From: Scolanthus callimorphus
Lineage: Eukaryota; Cnidaria; Anthozoa; Actiniaria; Edwardsiidae
DNA length: 64,000 bases
Direction of reading: 5' to 3'
NCBI GenBank assembly: GCA_033964015.1
Contig: CM066919.1
Location: 23,551,204 to 23,615,203 of the forward strand
Shown: positions 55,101-64,000 of the stretch, piece by piece
Layout: the number at the start of each line of letters is the position of its first letter
Numbering within the stretch: position 1 is the stretch's first letter
Translations under genes and position numbers: made by a program
The notes under the pieces: model-generated
The model's database searches: none
What the model was told of the DNA's origin: nothing
What the model saw: the letters and a program-made list of their open reading frames with translations, nothing else

Positions 55101-58100
55101 ACAGGAGCCTCCACCTACTCCATGAGGTCTAGCCATATGCACAGGAGAAGAAGAATCAAGAGCCCATCAACAGGAGCCTCCACCTACTCCATGAGGTCTA
55201 GCCATATGCACAGGAGAAGAAGAATCAAGAGCCCATCAACAGGAGCCTCCGCCTACTCCATGAGGTCTAGCCATATGCACAGGAGAAGAAGAATCAAGAG
55301 CCCATCAACAGGAGCCTCCACCTACTCCATGAGGTCTAGCCATATGCACAGGAGAAGAAGAATCAAGAGCCCATCAACAGGAGCCTCCACCTACTCCATG
55401 AGGTCTAGCCATATGCACAGGAGAAGAAGAATCAAGAGCCCATCAACAGGAGCCTCCACCTACTCCATGAGGTCTAGCCATATGCACAGGAAAAGAAGAA
55501 TCAAGAGCCCATCAACAGGAGCCTCCACCTACTCCATGAGGTCTAGCCATATGCACAGGAGAAGAAGAATCAAGAGCCCATCAACAGGAGCCTCCACCTA
55601 CTCCATGAGGTCTAGCCATATGCACAGGAGAAGAAGAATCAAGAGCCCATCAACAGGAGCCTCCACCTACTCCATGAGGTCTAGCCATATGCACAGGAGA
55701 AGAAGAATCAAGAGCCCATCAACAGGAGCCTCCACCTACTCCACGAGGTCTAGTCATATGCAAAGGAGAAGGAGCTATTTTTAGACTGTAGATTTTGAAT
55801 TTAATCGGAAAATTAGTACTTTAAGCCCATCATCAACTGGTAGCCTTCGCGCCCGTTTTTTTCTTTCTTGTTTTCAAATTGATCCATAATTTTTCGGCGT
55901 GAGAATGTTGGTTTCAACACTTGCTTGCGATGATGGCGCTAATTTCAGCCATTCTCTTTTGAAATTGGGCGGGGACATAATTTCAAATTTCCTGCAGATA
56001 TGCAAGCATTTCTATAGCGTCTGACCGTAAAGCAGTCTGCCTAGGAAACTCTATAAAGTTACGGTACCTGTCTATCTCTATAGACGACTTCACGGTTGCA
56101 GTACTGACAGTAGATCCAGCGGTTGACACAATCTTCGCGCATGTGCCTTGTTTTGTCCTGGGGACGCATGCGCAAACCACAGTCATTTGGGCACTTGATA
56201 AGTTCAGATTCTCGGTCTCTTTCCCGCGGGTCGACTCTATCCCTCGGTTCAGCTCTGTCCCGTGGGTCTACTCTATCCCTCGGTTCAACTCTGTCCCGCG
56301 GTTCAGCTCTGCCTCGTGAATCGACTCGATCCCGAGGAGAATTGACTCTGTCTCGCGAGTCAACTCGGTCACGCGCGTCAATTCGGTCCACGGACCGGTC
56401 ACTGCCGCGCCGTAAATTGGAGCAACTGTGGTTCTGAATGAAAGGAAATATTTTGAATGTTAATTGGTTGAAGCATACGTTGGCTTTTTAGATTTTATGC
56501 AAATCAATGAGAATTCTAATGAGAAATTCCAGTTTCGACTTTTTCGCCAATTTCCTTTCCTCCATTTCCAAATACACTTAGCCAATCAAAAACAAATCAA
56601 ATTCAACAACCAACCAATCGCGGAACGAAGTGAGTACGTCTTCCGTTTAGCCATGGCCCAAGAAAACAGAGACACTAAGTTTTTGTTTTTTCTTTGCATT
56701 CTCATTGGTTGACGACTAAACAAAGACGCAATACCTCAACCAATAGGAACTTGTAGTAAACGCAAGTCTGATTTAGGGAAGCGGTCAAAACATCTGTACT
56801 CGACCGGGACCCGATTTTATCGCGGGAGGTGGTAGGTCCCGGGCTGTACCTACCCACCCGTTTTTTCAATGCCCATTTTCTCCATGCTCAAGTAAGGGGT
56901 GTTGGATTTTATTGCATGGATGCGTTGCTCTCGCTATGAAGAAGACGGTGCTGGGCTAATCTTTTGTATTCATTTATTATTTTACGAGATATTCGCAGTT
57001 AAAAATGGCTATTTTTTCCTAAATGAAAAAATAGGGACCCCATCGGGTCCCATTCTAGTACAGATGTTTTGACCACTTCCCTTACTTTATGACAGTCACG
57101 AAATGCGATCTAAACAGTTGACAAAAATCAAGGACACTCACAAAATCTGTATGTCGCTCATTCAACATTGTATATAAAAGATGAGAAAAAATTAAACAGC
57201 GACGCTCCCGGATCCTTAAGGATGCTGGTCTCTCCGAAGATAAGTTAAATGATAAAAAGAAAGAGAGACTAACGGAGTTATTATTGCCAACGTTTCGGAC
57301 TCTTTATTCAGTCCTTCTTCAAGGCGGTAACCGCCTTGAAGAAGGACTTAAGGTTACTGAGAACCTTCGCGCACGTGTTCGAAAAAAAAATCATACACGT
57401 CCTTAGTTTAACCAAAACATATCAACCTATATATCGTTGGAAAGCTTATAGAATGGACTAGCGAACTATGGCAAAAAGAAATATTTTTTTCATAATTAGA
57501 AATTCTTTTAAGGTTTTATTAAAATTTCGGGTGTGAGAGTTTCAAGAGGTAACGCTGTCGAACTGCTAGACTTTGACTCCCAAATAACACATTGTTTTAA
57601 TCCTTAAAGGTGTTTCTCAAAAACCGTGTCTGCGTTTTTTAAAATTTTGCTTTGTTCAAAAGTTATCGAACTTTTAAATTTCGAAGGTCAAATTTTGTAG
57701 AATTTTCACGCTCTAAAAATTTTAAAAATTCATAACTGTTGAACTAAACAAAATTAAAAAAATCGCAGACACGGTTTTTGAGAAACACCTTTAAGGATTA
57801 AAACGATGTTTTGCTTGGGAGTCATGGTCCAGCAGTTCGACAGCATTAGCTCGTGAAAATAGCACACCAAAATATTTAATCAATGCTTCAAAAAAATTAC
57901 AGGTATCAATAAGTGATTTCTTTTTGCCATAGCCCGCTAGTCCATTCTATAAGCTTTCCAACGATATATAGGTTGACATGTTTTGGTTAAACTAAGGACG
58001 TGTATGATTTTTTTTTTCGAACAACGTGCGCGAAGGTTCTCAGTAACCTTAATAAAGAGTCCGAAACGTTGGCAATAATAACTCCGTTAGTCTCTCTTTC

Positions 58101-60652
58101 TTTTTATCATTTCGCTCATTCAACACTTACCCTAAGTTGTTCGTGTGCCATTTCTCGGCGACATTTCGGGCAGCTGACTCTTCTACGAGGACAGTCTTTC
58201 TTAGTGTGATCTGTCATACGACGCTTTTGTATCTTGGCTCCACAAGAATTAGGACACTCAGCAGGCACGAATTTACAGTCTACTAGATGACCCTGAAAAA
58301 CAAGATAATTTTCAGTCCTGTCTATTTTCGATAGCTAGCCAGACAGACTAATACTTTATCAGTTATCATAAGGTAACAACAATGACAGCAGTAAGAATAA
58401 TAGCAACAACAGGAACAACAACAATAAGAACAACATCAATAACAACAAAACAAGGGTAAATAAGAACTGAACAGTAGGAAAGAAAATAAACCATCAAAAA
58501 ATAGAGGACGAGTATCAGAGTTAGCTAATTACGTAAAGCTAAACTTTGAGTAAACAATACATTGTATCTTGGGAATGAGTTGTCGAAGTGATTTTCTGAG
58601 AGAAAATACAGCGAACGTTTCCCATAATATTTCATCCATCGACATGAGGTAATCACCACAAGATGAGATTGTGGCGGCCACACCCCTGATAGCGGTGGGC
58701 AAGATCATCAAGGGCGAGGTGGAAACGATAAGACTACACCGATAACCGTGCCAAGCCCGCGTGCCTCGGGCCAACAAATGGCTGCCTAAACATTTATAAA
58801 CCGAGAAATGGTGTCCATTAACTGTTATAGTATAATTTTTTTCTCGTTTAGAGCTCTTTTGAACTCTGTAAGATTCTAATAAAGATAGTGTTTGTAGCGG
58901 TGAGGTAAAAGTGAAGCGAGGTGTACGAAGCTGTGGACAGTGCATGGAAACTAGTCAGAGTAGAGTTTTTAGATTTTAGAGGTCAAATAACCAAGCATAT
59001 CGCTAGACTTGTCTGTCCTTTTACCTGTAGTTTTCGTAGCTGTCCTTTCCATTTACAGCCAGCTTGATAGTGGTCACAAATCACAGTCAGAGACATGATC
59101 ATTTGGTTGGTAACGTCGTCTGTATAAATCTGACAGACAAGCAAACAAGAAGAGTTAACACGCAGCTACATTGTAGCTACAGCCTCGTGAGCTAACAGAC
59201 ACTTTGTCAACAGGCTTACCGAAGATCAAGGATGGATTAACAAGGAAAACTTTATGATAGAAATGTTAAATTATGTCCAGAATATGCCAAAACGTATGCA
59301 CTGAATTTAAACTTTTTCTTCAATAAAACACGAGGTATCGAAGACGCTGAAGTGAAAGGCTCCCTGCGGTAAACTTGCAGATCAAAAGGCAAAGGTTATT
59401 GAATATCAGGGATATGCATTTTGACATGCTTTGTAAATAGATAGCAGTTCCAAGTCCTCAGGTTTATCAGCAATTTCGTATTTTGGTGAAAAACTTGACA
59501 ATACCTTGAAAGCTTGCCTACACGATGCTCGAGCTGCAACGTTGAAGTTTTACAAAGTTTGTGATTTTCCGGTAGAGAGGAGACGCCCAAACTTATCTCT
59601 CCTTTTGAGAATTCTAAAAATGACGCTATTTATGAATATTGTGAAACATTTTGTAATCACTTGAAAGAAATGAAGGAGAAATATTATAACTATCGTGCAC
59701 ATGACCTTTCGAAACTGCTACCGTGGAAACTTGAGCCGATAACTTTTACTATGTATGGAAACTCAATTTGCTCGAAATAGCAAATTCGTTGAACTAAAAC
59801 AATTTTAGAAAAGATTATTTTAGAACCTTAAACATGATTTACTCAATAAGAAGTAAAGATAAAGCAACAACGCCGACCTGCAAAATGACATTCGCTAAAC
59901 ATAGGAATTTTATCTTTTCTACGTTTTAGCCTAGCCGGCGCTAGAAATGATATGAATATAGGAATAACTTTTCTTCGAAATATTAGAGGGATAGCGATGA
60001 TTACGTTTTAATTTATAGAAATTCTAATTAAAACGTTCTCTCGAGATTATGTATGTTGATGAAAAAGAAGTTAATTAGGCCAACAGTGGAAATTAAGGAC
60101 CTCTATAAAACGCTTTTCCGAAAGAACACAACCCATACTCTGCTTAATTGAAAGCGGCATGGTTCTTAATTGAAAAACATTAAAGAATTACAGGAATACA
60201 GTTCTACACTTAAAATTCTTTAAAATCGCCATTAATTAGTGCGGTAAACGAGAAACATGATTTGAACAGTTTGAACTAATGGAAAATACTTTAACCTAAA
60301 ACTAAAACAACATAGATATTTCATTTTGGACATCCAATCTGACTAAACGGAACTTCCAGAGTCTAGCCGGAAACATACAAATGCATTTCATTGTAGTACA
60401 AGATTTCTTCTGATAATCGCACCAGGTTTGCGTTACAAGGTTTGATTTGGTTGCGCGCAAACCGTACACACTTTGAACAACTTTCTAATCCCCGAGTGTT
60501 TATCATTTCAAAGTCCTTAAATCCTGAAATGCCGTTTGCAAGGGGATTTAAGGGTTCTAAATTTGAAGTATACTCTATTAAGTTTGTTCTTCAAACATAC
60601 CTGGCTGTAATCAATGCTTGAATTTTCCACTGGGCACCTCAGACGACCAGCC
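52193..60652 (-). CDS. TRAF4-like adaptor (CART zinc fingers + MATH domain), 7 exons seen, 5' end missing
   Basis: Exons in gene order (complement): 60601-60652, 59025-59129, 58131-58292, 56068-56433, 54209-54652, 53362-53439, 52193-52807. Every junction keeps frame; about 607 residues seen. Order: post-RING segment GRLRCPVENSSIDYSQ; TRAF-type (CART) zinc fingers with Cys/His spacing such as CPNSCGAK...H...C, CPNDCGLRMRPQDKTRHM, CTCGRRISRAEITSHM and CNQQ; short coiled coil (HLEMVSELAIKQQKEINYL); MATH/TRAF-C domain from LLWRIDNFW through GNGSGEGTHLSLYIRLLPGE, SFSPDPNWKSFQRP, SSLGFGYPQFVSH and GYVRDDVLF. Family role: oligomeric signalling adaptor, often a RING E3, downstream of TNF-type, Toll or planar-polarity receptors. 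Odd: exons 4 and 5 each carry a long linker, an Arg-Asp repeat and a Ser/Arg/Pro-rich stretch, absent from human TRAF4 (470 aa). No RING exon found up to 64000. Confidence 0.94.
54710..55785. repeat. 69-bp satellite array in a TRAF4-like intron
   Basis: From about 55040 to 55785 a 69-bp unit (containing ATGAGGTCTAGCCATATG and AAGAGCCCATCAACAGGAG) is repeated about ten times, nearly identically. Older diverged copies (CACTAGGTCTAGCC variants) fill 54745-55040. Because 69 is a multiple of 3, the + strand is open throughout (55053-55784), encoding repeats of MRSSHMHRRRRIKSPSTG plus ASTYS. This lies antisense in the intron between exons 54209-54652 and 56068-56433. The open frame is probably a by-product. 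Confidence 0.93.
56210..56400 (-). repeat. In-frame Arg-Asp minirepeat inside TRAF4-like exon 4
   Basis: A coding tandem repeat with a unit of about 18 bp (6 codons), encoding variants of RDRVDP, RDRAEP and RDRVNS, about nine times, ending ERDRESELIKC. It sits between two CART zinc fingers. On the + strand it reads as CTCTATCCCTCGGTT/CTCTGTCCCGCGGTT blocks. The alternating acidic-basic composition predicts an extended or single-helix charged linker. Confidence 0.85.
57251..58108. mobile_element. Nested foldback elements in a TRAF4-like intron
   Basis: Outer arms: 57251-57347 (GATAAAAAGAAAGAGAGACT onward) pairs with 58053-58108. Inside lies a second, almost continuous palindrome, 57352-58048, with termini GGTTACTGAGAACCTTCGCG / CGCGAAGGTTCTCAGTAACC, flanked on both sides by TTAA. 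The inner arms continue for well over 250 bp, including the paired blocks CAAAAACCGTGTCTGCG and CGCAGACACGGTTTTTG. No transposase is encoded. Confidence 0.85.
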
Positions 60653-63600
60653 CTGTTTGTAGGAGCAAGAAAAATGTACATTCGAGTCATTGGGAGGGCT
60701 TTTCAAGCACGCAGCACAACAACATGGACTTCTGAGTCGCGTCACTGACTCATCCGAGAGGATCTCGTGACGTTTGTTTCGCCCATGTGTACTCTAGTTG
60801 CCCTAGCTGTCCAATAACTCGACAGATCTTATCTCATTTGTGGTACGTAAGAGACTTGTCAAACATCGTAATTACACAAAAAGTAGCCTGACAGTGGTGT
60901 AGACAGCTACACAGATAACCAACGAGAGCTGGAATTGCATTCAACTGTGCTCCGACTGTGTTTGCATTTCTGCCTCTGACAGCGAAGTTAATCTTGTGAA
61001 TATTTATAAGCAGCTGTTAAGCGTAATGACAAGAGCAAAACGGGCTGTTGAATTGCTCGAGGAGATAGGCGATGTTTAGTGACTTTGAGTGACCTAAGCC
61101 TTTTATATGCCACCTCTCCAGATCCAGCGATAGTGTTTCAGGGCTCCCAAGCGTGGGAAAAAAACATTTCAATGAATTAAGCATAACACTCTGAATAAAG
61201 CATTTCAAAAGCTGACGTAGAAAAACCCGATGAGCAAACCTCAGCTTCCGGACAATTTAAAGATTTGACTTGACAGTGTGAAAAACCTGTCGGTGGCGCA
61301 CTCAAGTTCTCTGTTTTGCTCTAATATAACAAGTGCATTCTATTTAGAAAGTTAATTAAAAGCAAAATCCTACCACTTCGCTTTAATAAACGAATCAATC
61401 AGTGAAGAGGACTATTGCCTATACACTTATTACAGACTTACATGTTTCCACAAGTTAAAACTCGGCTCTGTAGAGATTGATTGAAGTGAATTGATGGAAA
61501 TGTGTTCCCAACTTTTCGTAGGTTTACTTTGTGGGTCAAATATTGTGTGGCGTGCCCAAAGGTCACGACACTGCTATACATGTATAAAAGCTTGAATGAA
61601 GAAAAAACTTATCTAACTGATGTAAACAAGAGATAATTTGCTGATAAAGTAGTTGAGAAGAAACGTTTATCAAAAGAAAAATACAAAAAATCATGAACAA
61701 AATCCCCACCCGAAAAATACTTGATGTGTATAAAGTTTCATGAAGCATGCACTAGTTAATTTTCGGACAAGTCTAGACACTTTTTAAAGCTGACCACGTA
61801 GTTTTAATCTGGAGAAACTGATAATGGTGTAATATGAGAAAAGGGGGCAAAAATAATCATTTAAATCAAAAGTTATCAGAGAAAGGAAGGTTCGACACTT
61901 ACTACGCCATCAAAACCCGACCACACATGCGTAGTGCCAGAATCTTCGATCAAACAAATTTCAAGCCTCACTGACTGAGATCTATGGAGCTTGAATTTGT
62001 AATTCGAGAACAGAGGTAAACGAAGAGAACAAAAAAACAAATGAAAAGCAGGAAAACCGCGAGTTTTAAGCCAGGGTTCTGAGCTAAATTGGTCAGCCAC
62101 AATTTCCGACTTCAGTTTTTGATTTCCCGGTGATTGCAGCTTTGACCTCAGAGTAATCTGTGAAAATAATGTGCTTTTGAAAAAGTGAAGAGGTTTAGAC
62201 CACCCCGGGTCGTGCAATGTGCAAGATCAAAGAAACTAAAAACAGTTTACTTTGGATTAAATGTCGCGAGGAAAACAAAATGAACTCCACGCGAGAACTG
62301 GCATTCTAGAAGCCATTCAGTGGCAACGTGAATTTTTTTCTCTGGCGTTAAGTGCGTGAGAAGAATTTAGATGGATTGTTAAGTATAAGTGCGACTGGCA
62401 AAAAACATTGAGAGCATTTTTGTAGTAAGAATGTAATAAACCTCTGCGACGTCGAGACGAACTGACTGAATAAGCATTTCTTCACCCTACTTAGCCTCGT
62501 TACTCGCGAGCCTTCTCGTAAAAACACGAGGTGTAGACCTGGTCTGGACGAGCGCATTACAATGAACGGTCGAGAAGGTGTAAAGACATCGAGTCGGTGG
62601 GTGGCGAAGTGGAGAGCTTGAAACAAGACACAGAAATGTTATAGGACATACGAGCGAGCGCTCGTATTCAAAGCAATCATCTCTGTTTCCTCGCGCCATT
62701 TCCGCGCCGAGTTCAGCTCTTCCCGCCGATATGAGGCTTTCTCAATCCCAGAGCTTCCCGGCTGGTCGTCACCTCGCACAAGCCCCAATGTTCAAGATCA
62801 GCCAATCAGCGAAGGCCCTCAAATGGAAGCCGTTTGAGGGCCTTTGCTGATTGGCTGAAACGGCGCGCATGCGTACATCAAACTAAATACGTACATCTCT
62901 AAATTAAGAACATTGCAGACGCAATCAATTCTGATTTGCACGCATCAGTCAGAGTGGCTGCGCGCGAGGGCTGCTACGAGGCGATGATGACTTTCTTGCT
63001 ATTCATATCCACTCTACTTTCACAACCCTTGCTGTTATAACAGGTTTTCTTTGGTCGACACTACAGCCATGAATTTGCAAGCACACAACAATCTTCGACA
63101 CGTGTATTATTTGGCCCCTTCATTAAATGTTTCTCCGCATACCACTTTTACGAGGGCCAGCCTTTCGCTATTTTGAGATCTCCCAGACAAAGCATCTGGC
63201 TTAATTCTTGTAATAGAATTAAGTCAATATCATCATCATCCTCATTCCCTTTTGATATGGAGTCTTTGACGACATCCTTGGGGCGCGCCCGCTGCACGGC
63301 ATGTCACATCCAGCAGACGCATGAAATCTGTCTTCGTCATCATTGTTCTTCTTGCTTGGTATATATCAATACCAAGCACCTTTTCCATTCTTGTCCACAT
63401 GGACTTCGGATTCTGTACATTGAACAGCACTTGTTTCAATAGTTTCTGCGCAGGGCGCAAATTGTGCGCAGAAGTTTAGGACCAGTGCCACAACAGTGTT
63501 GATTACAACAAATCCTTGCAGTGCTTAACTCAGTTCACCCACCGGGACTGTAGCCTGCGAACCGGCCCTCCAGTGTTTTTTTTTTTCGGACGTTATTTTT

Positions 63601-64000
63601 TTTCATTGGCACGCGGGATTCGGGACTGAGGGATATCCCGCCTACGCTAATTAACCACTGAGCCCTAAGCAACACGGATTAAGTTTTAACAGCGGGTTAG
63701 TCAGCGGAAAGATTATGTGCTGTGTGATACACAAGGGGTTACAGCGGGGTCTTACAAGTAAAAATCAAGCGCTTTTGCGCAAATGACAAAAGATGCGAAG
63801 CTAGTGAATCGGAAAGGCTCGTGGGATCCCCCCTCCCTCTCTTCCTCCCGCTTGCCCGAGGCAACACTTAGATGCAAGCCCGGACAGAAACTAGAGGTAA
63901 TTCCCTAAAATTAACAGCTCATTACACGGGCCTCCTACCTTCATCAAAGTTCGCATTCATCGCAGAACACAATTATCGCATTTGCGGACCAGTCAGCTAA
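60653..64000. other. No recognisable gene; repeat fragments
   Basis: Upstream of the first TRAF4-like exon seen. I looked for a RING exon on the minus strand and did not find one. Holds CATTCTCG-family fragments at 62750-62870 (CCCAGAGCTTCCCGG, GATCAGCCAATCAGCGAAGG and an inverted TTTGAGGGCCTTTGCTGATT) and a TGGCCCCTT region. A 72-codon minus frame at 63242-63460 is not recognised. Confidence 0.45.

Noticed and set aside
55053..55784. 244-codon open frame of MRSSHMHRRRRIKSPSTG-type repeats as a gene
   Set aside because: The frame is open only because the 69-bp satellite unit is a multiple of three. It lies antisense in an intron, and no splice, start context or conserved domain supports it.
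63242..63460. Minus-strand frame (NVQNPKSMWTRMEKVLG) as a LINE ORF remnant
   Set aside because: The wording loosely recalls LINE polymerase linkers, but no catalytic motif or neighbouring reverse-transcriptase sequence is present.

Overview
The window looks like nuclear DNA of an invertebrate animal, most likely an anthozoan cnidarian such as a stony coral or sea anemone. This is an inference from diverged but intron-rich metazoan genes, compact GT-AG introns, and a dense population of short inverted-repeat (foldback/MITE) elements, many carrying poly-C/poly-G tracts. There is no prokaryotic, viral or organellar gene organisation. I cannot name the species.

Six protein-coding genes can be assembled exon by exon. 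They are: a neuroglobin-like globin (+, 16951-19386, 3 coding exons); IFT20, a ciliary transport subunit (-, 22281-23925, 4 exons); a BACURD/TNFAIP1-KCTD10-KCTD13-type BTB protein, a Cullin-3 adaptor family (-, 27894-31329, 4 exons); a mitochondrial branched-chain ketoacid dehydrogenase kinase, BCKDK (+, 32218-39968, 10 exons, with two apparent 1-nt deletions); a short CortBP2-N-like coiled-coil protein (+, 43137-47396, 3 exons); and a TRAF4-like adaptor with unusual low-complexity linkers (-, 52193 to at least 60652, 7 exons seen, RING exon not found). The BACURD and BCKDK genes diverge from starts 888 bp apart, so they may share a promoter region.

Layout. 1-16600: no convincing gene; minisatellites, CRE-like (TGACGTCA) repeats, a long CATGTCATGTGTCGCC-type array and many foldback elements. 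16.9-19.4 kb: globin. 19.4-22.2 kb: quiet AT-rich intergenic DNA. 22.2-31.3 kb: IFT20 and BACURD. 31.3-40 kb: shared promoter region and BCKDK, whose introns hold large inserted foldback elements. 40-43 kb: repeats. 43.1-47.4 kb: CortBP2-like gene. 47.4-52.1 kb: elements plus an LTR- or promoter-like block with four 89-bp CCAAT-box repeats. 52.2-60.7 kb: TRAF4-like gene, with a 69-bp satellite in one intron and a nested palindrome in another. 60.7-64 kb: nothing recognisable beyond repeat fragments.

The genes are unrelated housekeeping, ciliary and signalling genes, not a pathway. Their linkage is notable: from memory, IFT20, TNFAIP1 and TRAF4 lie close together on human 17q11.2, and KCTD13 and BCKDK both lie on 16p11.2. 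The window may therefore keep an ancient animal linkage block.

The other strong result is the mobile-element record. Three non-autonomous families can be delimited by target-site duplications: a poly-C-bearing family with 8-bp duplications (3 perfect cases), a TAGCCTGC-ended family with 9-bp duplications, and a CATTCTCG-ended family with 9-bp duplications, including one copy inserted inside another. I found no previously undescribed multi-gene system.
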